Source: Taklimakanibacter sp050251035
GTDB lineage: Bacteria; Pseudomonadota; Alphaproteobacteria; Rhizobiales; Aestuariivirgaceae
DNA length: 64,000 nucleotides
NCBI GenBank assembly: GCA_050251035.1
Contig: JBFWNN010000014.1
Span: forward strand, 1-64,000
Direction of reading: 5' to 3'
In this document: piece by piece, positions 17,426 through 25,407 of the stretch
Layout of the letters: every line of letters starts with the position of its first letter
Numbering within the stretch: position 1 is the stretch's first letter
Translations under genes and position numbers: made by a program
The notes under the pieces: model-generated
Databases searched by the model: none
What the model was told of the DNA's origin: nothing
Seen by the model: the letters and a program-made list of their open reading frames with translations, nothing else

Positions 17426-18041
17426 GCATGTCGTATACGTCATCGACGATGAGGCCGATGTCTGCGAAGCCCTCAAAGTGCTGCTGCAGACGGCGGGAAT
17501 GGAAGCGCGTACCTATGCCTCGGCCGAAGAGTTTCTCGCCGAAGTCAAGCTAAGCCGGCCGCTGTGCCTGCTGGTCGACGTGCGCTTGCCGGGAATGAAC
17601 GGGTTGGATCTCGTGCGGCAGCTGCAACAGGCGCCGGTGCGTCCGGTGGTGGTCATGATCACCGGACATGGCGACGTGCCGCTCGCCGTCAAAGCCATGC
17701 GGGCGGGCGCGCTGCACTTTCTCGAGAAGCCCTTCGAGCCGGCGGAACTGCTTCAGACTCTCGAGGAAGCGCATCAGCGTGTCGGTGAAATGGCTGCCGA
17801 GGAAGCAGCGGCGGCGGCCATCGAGGCCAGCTACCGATCGCTCACGCCGCGCGAGCAGGAGGTCATGGCACTTTTGGCTGAGGGGATGCCGACGAAGCTG
17901 CTCGCCACGAAGCTCGAGATCAGCACCCGGACAGCCGAACATCATCGCGCGGCCGTGTTGAAGAAGATGAGGGCGCGGACAGTGTCGCATCTCGCCCGCA
18001 TGAGCATGAGCCTGCAAGCGCGCAGCACGCCCGCCCGGTGA
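17415..18041 (+). CDS. FixJ/NarL-type response regulator
   Basis: 208 residues. The receiver domain has the acidic pair DD (11-12), phospho-acceptor D55 in LLVDVRLPGMNGLD, threonine in MITGHG and lysine in FLEKPF. The C-terminal LuxR-type helix-turn-helix is LTPREQEVMALLAEGM followed by TRTAEHHRAAVLKKM. FixJ-like proteins of this form pair with MASE1 or PAS kinases. It probably binds the TACYYACG elements at 15641 and 19204 and activates stress functions nearby. It is convergent with the stress-protein gene, separated by only 12 bases. Confidence 0.93.
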   Translation: MGHKHVVYVIDDEADVCEALKVLLQTAGMEARTYASAEEFLAEVKLSRPLCLLVDVRLPGMNGLDLVRQLQQAPVRPVVVMITGHGDVPLAVKAMRAGALHFLEKPFEPAELLQTLEEAHQRVGEMAAEEAAAAAIEASYRSLTPREQEVMALLAEGMPTKLLATKLEISTRTAEHHRAAVLKKMRARTVSHLARMSMSLQARSTPAR

Positions 18042-18053
18042 TAGGATGCACCA

Positions 18054-18951
18054 TCAGGTCTCGACCGGCGCGCGCGGCTCGCGGATGACGAGGGCATCGC
18101 AGGGCACGTCGTCCATGATCATTTTCGCGGTGTTGCCGAGTAATATCTCCAAGAGGGTGCTCCGCTCATGCGTGCCAAGCACCAGCAGGTCCACCTCCTT
18201 GTCGCGGACATAGTCGCGCAACAGGAAATTTGGCGCGCCATCCTCAACCAGCACATGCGGCTGTTGCCAGGCGGGCGCCGATCTATCCACTCCGGCCAGG
18301 AACGTCCGCACCTCCTGCTCGACCTCCATGCGATACTGTCCAAGAGATGCCGATTCGGTCATCAGCCCGGACGGCGGGCGATACGCATGAAAAACTGTCA
18401 GCCTCTGTCCGGAGAAAAGGCGTCCGGCTGTTTCGAGAGCGTGGCGCGAAGAGTCGGAGAGGTCGGTCGCGAAAACGATATTCTCATACGGTTTGCGCGG
18501 GCGGTCCTTCACGACAAGCAGCGGAACCCGGGTCCGGCGGAATAGTCGATCCACCGTCCCGCCCATCATGAAATTTCCGAACGACTCGTCGCTTCCGACG
18601 CCGATGGCGATCATATCGCAGTTTTCCGAGTCGGCGCTGCGCAGTATGGCTTCAGCCGGGTTTCCCTTGGCGATCAGCACGGTGGGCCGGACCGGAAGTG
18701 CGTCGATATCGGCCAGCAGGTGCTTCTTGGCGATATCAAGCGGATCGAGAGGGCGTCGCCACGATGGAAGCCGGGGCCGAATCCGAGATGCTCGGGTCGC
18801 GATCCTCGAGGACATGCAGGAGGATCAGAGACCATTGCCACTGCTGTGCGAGCATGGCAGCGCGATAGAGCGCGCGGTCGCAGCGGGCGCTGAGATCTGT
18901 CGCCAGGAGAATCTTCTTTGCTGGCCCGTTCACCCGGCTTGGCGCATTCAC
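18054..18951 (-). pseudogene. Tandem universal stress protein (UspA), frameshifted
   Basis: Two UspA domains would form a protein of about 298 residues. Domain 1 starts at the GTG at 18951 behind AAGGAG (KKILLATDLSARCDRALYRAA) and stops early after VATPSRSA. The reading resumes in another frame as PSWRRPLDPLDIAKKHLL, then domain 1's end (IAIGVGSDESFGNFMMGGTVD) and domain 2 (NIVFATDLSDSSRHALE, LVLGTHERS). Removing one G from the CCCCGG run near 18771 would restore one frame with a sensible junction. It is therefore either a recent single-base mutation or a sequencing error. The 38-bp element at 19204 lies upstream. Confidence 0.82.
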
Positions 18952-18996
18952 CCCGCATTGCTCCTTCCGCGCGGGATGCGCCGGTTCGTTTTGGTT

Positions 18997-19137
18997 TCAG
19001 CGGCGCGCGGTAATGCTTTTGAATCGGAGTCGCGTGTCATATGTGATGAGGCGGGTTATCCCAGTTGCGAGCAGGACCTCCGGCTGCTGTTCCAGCGCGA
19101 AGCGGATCGCTGTCTCAGGGTGCTTGATGGACAACAT
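18997..19137 (-). CDS. Possible small ORF, 46 residues, unknown
   Basis: An ATG at 19137 with AGGAAGG upstream opens a 46-codon frame (MLSIKHPETAIRF, then LLATGITRLITYDTRLRF) ending at 18997, just upstream of the stress-protein gene on the same strand. LITYDTRL faintly recalls the end of PIN-domain toxins, so it might be a remnant. It may equally be chance. The rest of the 320-base gap up to cofC holds only the 38-bp regulatory element. Confidence 0.3.
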   Translation of the reverse strand: MLSIKHPETAIRFALEQQPEVLLATGITRLITYDTRLRFKSITARR

Positions 19138-19203
19138 CACAGCCTTCCTGCGTGATGAATATTATCACGCCGCGGCGCGAAAAGCTCCGCATTCCGACTG
19201 GGG

Positions 19204-19241
19204 ATTAGTACTCACGGGCCTATGGTGAAAACTACCTACGG
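19204..19241. promoter_or_regulatory. 38-bp regulatory element, copy B
   Basis: Second copy of the element at 15641-15678, 27 of 38 positions identical and no gaps. It has TACTCACG and TACCTACG 24 bases apart and CCTATGGTG between. It lies about 253 bases upstream of the universal stress protein start, close to the 265-base distance seen for nhaD, and in the same orientation relative to the downstream gene. This favours a real regulatory role. Confidence 0.6.
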
Positions 19242-19271
19242 CTTGCTCAGGACTCCGCCGGATCGCGCTGC

Positions 19272-19940
19272 TCATCCGGCCCGGACGCGAAGCCCGCTGC
19301 CGGCATGGATGATCCGGCTTATGCCGGGCGGAAGACGTGGACATTCGAGCAGTCTCGGCAGATCCTCAGGGAGGTCGATATCGGCGGCAATACGATAATT
19401 CTCGTAAGGTTTCTGCGTGAATCCCTGCCGCCTCACTTCCTGCGAATGGCGCAGATAGCTGTCGGGACCGAAATGGAATTTCATGCTGGCCGGGCGAGGC
19501 AGGTAAATGGCATTCGTTCCCGTCCGGGCAGCATCGCGGCAGATGATGCAATACTCACGCGCTGCAGCGGACACCAGATCGGCGAAATCATCCGGCGTGA
19601 CGAGCGGGATATCCGAAGCGGCGACGATGACGCCGCGGACGCCTTCGGCATATAATTGCCGGATGCCGTCTTCAACGGCGGCGTTCAACCCGCCATTGGT
19701 CAGCTGCCGCATCACGCGCGCGCCGCAGCTGGCGACGAAATCCAGCGTGTCCTCGGCGTCGGTGATGAACAGGGCCCGGTCCAAGCCAGGATAGGCTCCG
19801 GCCACGTCGATGGCGCGCCGGATGAGAAAACATGCCATCGCCCGGCGTTGCTCGTCCGTGAGAGCCGCCTGCAGGCGGCTCTTGCCAAGCCGGATCGACT
19901 TGACGGGCACCAGCAGCCATGGACGGTCAATGCCTGCCAT
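19272..19940 (-). CDS. cofC: 2-phospho-L-lactate guanylyltransferase (CofC/FbiD type)
   Basis: 222 residues from the ATG at 19940 with GGGAAGG upstream. It activates 2-phospholactate, phosphoenolpyruvate or a similar C3 phosphate with GTP to give the phosphodiester donor for F420. The nucleotidyltransferase motifs are visible: LLVPVKSIRLGKSRL at the N-terminus, TNGGLNAAVEDGI, IVAASDIPLVTPDDF and FGPDSYLRH. Which C3 substrate is used cannot be told here. It overlaps the end of cofD by 14 bases and is the last gene of the F420 operon. Confidence 0.93.
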   Translation of the reverse strand: MAGIDRPWLLVPVKSIRLGKSRLQAALTDEQRRAMACFLIRRAIDVAGAYPGLDRALFITDAEDTLDFVASCGARVMRQLTNGGLNAAVEDGIRQLYAEGVRGVIVAASDIPLVTPDDFADLVSAAAREYCIICRDAARTGTNAIYLPRPASMKFHFGPDSYLRHSQEVRRQGFTQKPYENYRIAADIDLPEDLPRLLECPRLPPGISRIIHAGSGLRVRAG

Positions 19941-20886
19941 GCCTGCCTTCCCGCAGTTCCGCCGCAAAGCGGAGGACCTCTTCCGCCAGGGCTTTTCGCC
20001 TGGGCTCACCATCCATGATCGTCTCGCTCGTCCTCACCGCAACGCCCAGAGCTTCGATCGGCGCGCCATGCTGACGGTCCTTCACATCGATGACGAGGCC
20101 GTCGATCAGATCGCGATAGAACTCGGCAATCGGGACCGGCGACACGCAGTGGCCAAACTCGCGCAGCATCTTCGCCAGCGGGCCCTTGACGGCGTCGCCT
20201 GCGACGATGGGCGACACCGCGACGACCGGCGCGCGGCTGCTCGCGAGAAGAGATCTCACATCGGGAACGGCCAGGATCGGCCCGATGCTCAAATAAGGGT
20301 TGGACGGGCAGATCACGATGGCCTCCAACCGGGGGTCGGCCAGCGCGTCACGGAAAGCGCCCGTCATCCTGGCGGCGTCCGCCCCGGAATATTCGATCGC
20401 CACGATCTTCGGCTCACATTTGTGGCGGACGAAATATTCCTGGAATTCGAGCCTGCCGCGGTCCGTCGTCAGGATCGTCCGCACCCGGTCGTCGGTCATG
20501 GGAGCGAGCCGATGCGCGATCCCCAGTCTCCGCGCCAGCAGCTCGGTGACGGCGGACAGGGCGGAGCCCTTGCCGAGATGAAGCGTGCGCACGACATGCG
20601 TGGCGAGGTCGCGGTCGCCCAGATTGAACCAATCCGGCTCCTGCAGCCGGCGGATCGCCGACATGAAATTCCAGCTTTCATCGGCGAGGCCCCAGCCTCG
20701 TTCGGTGTCGTTGAGACCGGCAAGCCAATACATGAGGCTGTCCAGATCCGGCGAAACATGCAGCCCCAGATGCTCGAAATCATCGCCGGTATTGCCGATG
20801 ACCGTCAGCCGGGCCGGAGACAGTAGGCCGGCAAGACCGCTTGCGAGCTTCGCCCCGCCGACACCTCCCGCCAGCGCCAGAATCAT
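19927..20886 (-). CDS. cofD: 2-phospho-L-lactate transferase (CofD/FbiA)
   Basis: 319 residues. It joins the activated C3 phosphate to the deazaflavin Fo to form F420-0 or dehydro-F420-0. Family features: MILALAGGVGGAKLASGLA at the start, IGNTGDDFEHLGLHVSPDLDSLMYWLAG, FNLGDRDLATHVVR and ICPSNPYLSIGPIL. Length matches CofD. It follows fbiB after seven bases and overlaps cofC, so the three are translated from one message. Confidence 0.96.
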   Translation of the reverse strand: MILALAGGVGGAKLASGLAGLLSPARLTVIGNTGDDFEHLGLHVSPDLDSLMYWLAGLNDTERGWGLADESWNFMSAIRRLQEPDWFNLGDRDLATHVVRTLHLGKGSALSAVTELLARRLGIAHRLAPMTDDRVRTILTTDRGRLEFQEYFVRHKCEPKIVAIEYSGADAARMTGAFRDALADPRLEAIVICPSNPYLSIGPILAVPDVRSLLASSRAPVVAVSPIVAGDAVKGPLAKMLREFGHCVSPVPIAEFYRDLIDGLVIDVKDRQHGAPIEALGVAVRTSETIMDGEPRRKALAEEVLRFAAELREGRHGRH

Positions 20887-20893
20887 GTTGTCC

Positions 20894-22294
20894 TCAGAAG
20901 AACCGGGTCAGCGAGCCGACGGGCTTTCGGCTCAAGGTTTTGCCCTCATTCGCGGCATGGCCGAGCGTGACCAGCATCTGTGGCTGCCAGGAGCCGGGCA
21001 GGTCGAGGCAGGCCCGAACCACGTCCGGGCAGAAGAGCGGCGCGCACATGACGCTGCCGGCCAGGCCCTCCGCGTATGCGGCGAGAAGAAGATTCTGAGC
21101 GGCCATGGCCGTGCTCTGGACGGCCATCTGATATTCGGCATGGCGCCGCCGCTCGTCGGGATAATGATCCATGTCGCTCATATCCAGGCAGACGACAATG
21201 ACCGCCGGCGCGCCTTTGATCCGGTCTATGGAGTTGCCGGCGTCCTTTTCGATCAGCTCGGGCCTGTCGCCATCCAAAGCGCGATCCATCCGCAGGCGCG
21301 CCGCCATCTGGTGCGCCAGCTCCGACTTCTTCTCCGGGCCGGCGATGACGGCGAAACGCCAGGGCTGGCGATTATGGGCCGAAGGCGCATGCGCCGAAAG
21401 CTCGAGGAGACGCTCCATGAGGCCCGGAGGAATCGGCGTCGCGGTGTACCGGCGAACGGAGCGGCGCTGGGTGATGGCATCCACGAGCCGTGGCCCGCGA
21501 AACAGGTCCCTGGCCCGCGGCCGGATGAGGGAAGCGGCCGGCCTGTCCGCGCCCGCGGCTTCGATGCCGCGCACCAGGACAGCCGGTCGGCCTTCGCCGG
21601 CCTGGCCCATCATCAGCGACGCGGCCGCGGCGATCTCGTCGGCCAGAGCGACCTGGGTGGATTGCAGCCGCCTGCCGTGCCGGTCGAACTCGCCGCGCTT
21701 GTCGTTCAATGCCGGCAATCCGCTGGCGCCGATGGCGACGCCGACCGTTCCTTCACGGAAGGCGCGGCCATGGCTGTCATTGATGACGACCCCCACCGTG
21801 CAGCCGAGCCTTTCGCGAAGCTCCGTACGCAGCCGCGCGCAACTGGCATCGGGATCTTCCGGCAGGAGGAGGGCCAGCTCGTCGCCGGGCCCGGGCTGCT
21901 CGACATTGGAGAAATCGATGCCCGCATTGGCCATGATGAAGCCCGATCTGTGCTCGACGATCAGCACGTCGCGCTGGCAGCGCAGAACCTCCTTCGACTC
22001 GCGCAGCACCAGCTCGACGAGACGCGGATCCTTGCCGCACATGGCTGCGAGACGCTGCGCGCTGGGCGACGGTGCGATCCCGGCAAGCTCGACCAACCGG
22101 CCTTCCGATTTGGACACGATCTTCTGCGCCAGAACCAGGATGTCGCCGTCGCGCAGCTGGATCGCCGCCCGCTCGAGGGCGCGGATGAGGAGCGCTGCCA
22201 GATCGGATCCGGGAACGACCTCGCCCAGTCCCAGCACCGGAATCAGCGCCGCGCCGCGCGTCGCCAAGTCGATTCTCGCCGGGACGTTGTCCAT
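20894..22294 (-). CDS. fbiB: F420 gamma-glutamyl ligase / nitroreductase fusion (FbiB type)
   Basis: 466 residues with two domains, as in actinobacterial FbiB. Residues about 1-250 are CofE-like (LVLAQKIVSKSEGR, VGVVINDSHGRAFREGTVGVA), which adds glutamates to F420-0. Residues about 265-466 are an FMN nitroreductase fold (ITQRRSVRRYTATPIPP, SAHAPSAHNRQPWRFAV), proposed in mycobacteria to reduce the dehydro intermediate. The presence of the reductase half suggests a phosphoenolpyruvate-type route to F420. It sits between npdG and cofD with gaps of three and seven bases. Confidence 0.96.
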   Translation of the reverse strand: MDNVPARIDLATRGAALIPVLGLGEVVPGSDLAALLIRALERAAIQLRDGDILVLAQKIVSKSEGRLVELAGIAPSPSAQRLAAMCGKDPRLVELVLRESKEVLRCQRDVLIVEHRSGFIMANAGIDFSNVEQPGPGDELALLLPEDPDASCARLRTELRERLGCTVGVVINDSHGRAFREGTVGVAIGASGLPALNDKRGEFDRHGRRLQSTQVALADEIAAAASLMMGQAGEGRPAVLVRGIEAAGADRPAASLIRPRARDLFRGPRLVDAITQRRSVRRYTATPIPPGLMERLLELSAHAPSAHNRQPWRFAVIAGPEKKSELAHQMAARLRMDRALDGDRPELIEKDAGNSIDRIKGAPAVIVVCLDMSDMDHYPDERRRHAEYQMAVQSTAMAAQNLLLAAYAEGLAGSVMCAPLFCPDVVRACLDLPGSWQPQMLVTLGHAANEGKTLSRKPVGSLTRFF

Positions 22295-22297
22295 GTG

Positions 22298-22975
22298 TCA
22301 CATTGCCTGCTTCGCCGGCAGTCCGGTTATCCTGATGCCGGTACCCGCGCTCTTATAGCGGGCATTCAGCGATATGAGGATCGAGGTCAGCGCTTCCGCG
22401 GCCGCCGAATTGGCGATCGGCCCGGCATTGACGCCGCGCAGTCCGATCGCCGCGATCAAAGCCAGCACGGTGTCCTTGGCGGCGGCATCGTCGCCGCAAA
22501 CCAGAACGTCGCATTCCACCTCATGGGAAAGATCCTTCAGATGATGAGCCGAGACGTTCTGAAAGGCCGAGACCACGCGAACCTTGTCACCCAGCAAGGC
22601 CTGGATGCCGGCGACGGCGGAGCCCTGATCGGGGAGTTGCACGCGCGACACTCTGGGCGGCACCAGGGGCACGGTCGCATCGATGAGTATCTTGCCGGTC
22701 AGCTGGTCGCGCACGTCTTCGATGGTCGTTCTCTGGGCCGCATAGGGAACGGTCAGGATCACGATGTCGGCCTGCTTCGCGGCGGTCGTGTTGTCGGCTC
22801 CGGAGAGATGGTCCGCATTGCACAGAGAGGCCAGCGCGCCGGCCGTAGCCGCCGCCTTGCCGGGATCGCGCGAGCCGATGACGACGCGATAGCCCGCATT
22901 GGCGAAACGCAGCGCCAGTCCGCTGCCTTCGTTCCCGGTACCGCCGAGAACCGCAATCACATGGTCTTTCGTCAT
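22298..22975 (-). CDS. npdG: NADPH:F420 oxidoreductase (NpdG/Fno)
   Basis: 225 residues. It transfers hydride between NADPH and F420 and so supplies reduced F420H2. The Rossmann motif is IAVLGGTGNEGSGLALRFA and the NADP-binding segment is VVIGSRDPGK. Other family segments are VILTVPYAAQ, DATVPLVPPRVSRV and SAFQNVSAHHLKDL. It overlaps the end of fbiC by four bases. Including a reductase in the biosynthetic operon implies that the cell uses F420H2 for reductions. Confidence 0.95.
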   Translation of the reverse strand: MTKDHVIAVLGGTGNEGSGLALRFANAGYRVVIGSRDPGKAAATAGALASLCNADHLSGADNTTAAKQADIVILTVPYAAQRTTIEDVRDQLTGKILIDATVPLVPPRVSRVQLPDQGSAVAGIQALLGDKVRVVSAFQNVSAHHLKDLSHEVECDVLVCGDDAAAKDTVLALIAAIGLRGVNAGPIANSAAAEALTSILISLNARYKSAGTGIRITGLPAKQAM

Positions 22976-25407
22976 TGGAAGGTTCCGTTATGCTCACTTG
23001 CCAGCTGTTTGTCGCACACCGCGCGGCCGCCGGGCGTCTGGACGACCGGCAGGAGCGGACCGGCGTCATAGGATGCCGCGGTCCGGTCCGCCGGCGGCGT
23101 CGCATAGAGTGTCGTCCGTTGTCGCGGAACTCGTCCCGCGGAGATTATGGCCTCATCCATCGACGATGGCGGCAGCTCCTGCCCGTGACGCGCCCCGGCC
23201 GCCCGCGAAATGCTTTCATTCATGAGCGTGCCGCCGAGATCGTTGGCGCCGGCCTGCAGACAGGCCTGGGCGCCCGCGATGCCCATCTTGACCCAGGAGA
23301 CCTGAATGTTCGGAATGTGATCGTTGAGCACCAGCCTGGAGACCGCATGCATGAGGACAGCTTCGCGCCATGTCGGCCCGCGGCGCGCGCGGCCCTTGAA
23401 GTACATCGGGGCCTCCATGTGGACGAACGGCAAGGGAACGAATTCGGTGAAGCCGCCGCTGCGCTTCTGCAGGTCGCGGATCCGGATCAGATGCGTGGCC
23501 CAATGGTCTGGACCATCGACATGCCCGAACATGATGGTGGCCGTCGTCTTCAAGCCTATGTCATGCGCCGCCTCGACAGTCGACAGCCATTCGGCGCTGC
23601 TCAGCTTGTCGGGACAGATGACGGCCCGCACCCCGTCGTCGAGAATTTCCGCGGCCGTTCCCGGCAGTGATCCAAGCCCCGCCATTTTCAGGTCCTTGAG
23701 ATAGTCGACGACCGGCAGACTCAGGGTCCTCGCGCCCTGGGTGACCTCCAAGGGAGAAAAAGCGTGAATGTGCATCTCGGGGCAGGTCCGCTTGGCGCTC
23801 TGCAGTATGGTGAGATAGGTACGGCCGGTGTAGCCCGGATGTATGCCGCCTTGCATGCACACTTCGGTCGCGCCGCGCCGCCACGCCTCGCGCACCCGCC
23901 GTCCGATCTCCTCGCCGGACAGATCATAGGCGCTCTCCCGGCCCGAAACCCGTTGTCCCTTGGAGAAGGCGCAGAACGCACATTTATATGTGCACATGTT
24001 CGTGTAGTTGATGTTGCGATTGACCACATAACGCACGACGTCGCCCGAGGTTCGGGCCCGAAGCTCGTCGGCGGCGGCGCACACCGCATCGAAGTCCGGC
24101 CCGCGGGCCTCGAACAGCCGGATGATGTCGGTCCTCTGCAAAGGGATGCCGGCGGCGGCCTGTCCAATGATGTCCCCGAGTGGCGCCGAGGCAGGCCGGG
24201 CCGACCGTCGCAACGGCGGATGCCGCGCGCCATCGGGCTGGCCGGCGATCCACAGCGAGTCACGGGCGTAGAATTCGGCGTCGCTCGCCCGCGCTATCGC
24301 AGGCCTGATCTCGGAGGCGAGCCAGCGCTCGGGATCGCGGGCGAAGCGGGGATATACCGGCAACCTCTGGACCAGCGTCTTTCCCAGGGCGTCCATTGCC
24401 TCGGACAGGGCATCTATGTGGGGCCAGGGGGCTTCCGGATTCACGTGATCGGCGGTGACCGGCGATATCCCGCCCCAGTCGTTGATGCCGGCCTGCACCA
24501 CATCCGCGATCAGGCCGGGCGCCAGATTGGGCGGTGTCTGGATGCTCATCTCCGGCCCGAAAATGATTCGCGCCACAGCGATGGTCCATAAGAGGTCGTC
24601 ATCCGACGCGTTCGGCGCCGATGCCATCCGCGTGCCCGCCTTGGCCCGGAAGGGCTGGACGATGATTTCCTGGATATGGCCATGAGCCAGATGCAGCTCG
24701 CGCAACGCCAGCAGGCTCTGAACCCGCTCGAGGCGGGTCTCGCCTATGCCGATGAGGAGGCCGGTCGTGAACGGCACCGCGGCCTCGCCCGCGTTGCGAA
24801 TGCACTCGAGCCGCACGGCCGGCTTCTTGTCGGGCGAGCCGAAATGGGCGTGGCCCCGATCTCCCAGCCGCTCGGAGACGGATTCCAGCATGAGTCCCAT
24901 GGAGGCCGATACCGGCCGCAGCAGGCGATAATCCCGGGGTGTCAGCACGCCGGGATTGAGGTGCGGCAGGAGAGCGGACTTCTCGAGAACGGCGGTGCAA
25001 ATCGAATGGAGATAGTCGATCGTCGTCGCGAAGCCGAGATCCGCGAGCTCGGCCGCGGCGCTGCGGTATCTGAGCTCCGGCTTGTCGCCGAGCGTGAACA
25101 GCGCTTCGGTGCATCCGGCCGCTTCGCCGCGACGGACCACATCGAGGACGTCGTCGAGCGACATGAACACTTTGCCGCCGCGGCCCGACTTTCGCGAAAA
25201 CGTGCAGTAATGGCAGTGGTCGCGGCACAGATGCGTGAGGGGAATGAACACCTTGCGGGAATAGGTGATCCGCCGGCCGAAACCTGCATCGCGTCGGCTT
25301 CCGGCTCGGTCCATCAAGCCCCGCGTGTCGGTGTCCCGCGCCAGCTCGAGCGCTTCAGCGGCGGAAATCCGGTCCGCAGACCCGGTATGCAAGCGGCTAG
25401 AGGTCAT
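22972..25407 (-). CDS. fbiC: FbiC: bifunctional Fo synthase (CofG-CofH fusion)
   Basis: 811 residues, two radical-SAM domains. They make the deazaflavin chromophore Fo from the flavin precursor 5-amino-6-ribitylamino-uracil and tyrosine. The N-terminal (CofG-like) cluster motif is CRDHCHYC (C61, C65, C68). The second (CofH-like) is CTYKCAFC around residue 470. Further landmarks are IQEIIVQPFRAK and CMQGGIHPGYTG. The fused form is typical of bacteria, while archaea have two genes. It overlaps the upstream regulator by 11 bases and npdG by four. Confidence 0.97.
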   Translation of the reverse strand: MTSSRLHTGSADRISAAEALELARDTDTRGLMDRAGSRRDAGFGRRITYSRKVFIPLTHLCRDHCHYCTFSRKSGRGGKVFMSLDDVLDVVRRGEAAGCTEALFTLGDKPELRYRSAAAELADLGFATTIDYLHSICTAVLEKSALLPHLNPGVLTPRDYRLLRPVSASMGLMLESVSERLGDRGHAHFGSPDKKPAVRLECIRNAGEAAVPFTTGLLIGIGETRLERVQSLLALRELHLAHGHIQEIIVQPFRAKAGTRMASAPNASDDDLLWTIAVARIIFGPEMSIQTPPNLAPGLIADVVQAGINDWGGISPVTADHVNPEAPWPHIDALSEAMDALGKTLVQRLPVYPRFARDPERWLASEIRPAIARASDAEFYARDSLWIAGQPDGARHPPLRRSARPASAPLGDIIGQAAAGIPLQRTDIIRLFEARGPDFDAVCAAADELRARTSGDVVRYVVNRNINYTNMCTYKCAFCAFSKGQRVSGRESAYDLSGEEIGRRVREAWRRGATEVCMQGGIHPGYTGRTYLTILQSAKRTCPEMHIHAFSPLEVTQGARTLSLPVVDYLKDLKMAGLGSLPGTAAEILDDGVRAVICPDKLSSAEWLSTVEAAHDIGLKTTATIMFGHVDGPDHWATHLIRIRDLQKRSGGFTEFVPLPFVHMEAPMYFKGRARRGPTWREAVLMHAVSRLVLNDHIPNIQVSWVKMGIAGAQACLQAGANDLGGTLMNESISRAAGARHGQELPPSSMDEAIISAGRVPRQRTTLYATPPADRTAASYDAGPLLPVVQTPGGRAVCDKQLASEHNGTFQ

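Noticed and set aside
19013..19228. A 71-codon plus-strand frame in the gap before cofC
   Set aside because: Weak start, runs through the regulatory repeat, and composition is not protein-like.
20585..23071. An 828-codon open frame on the plus strand antisense to cofD, fbiB and npdG
   Set aside because: It is a by-product of high GC content opposite well-identified F420 genes. Its translation is rich in arginine, glycine and histidine and shows no family pattern.
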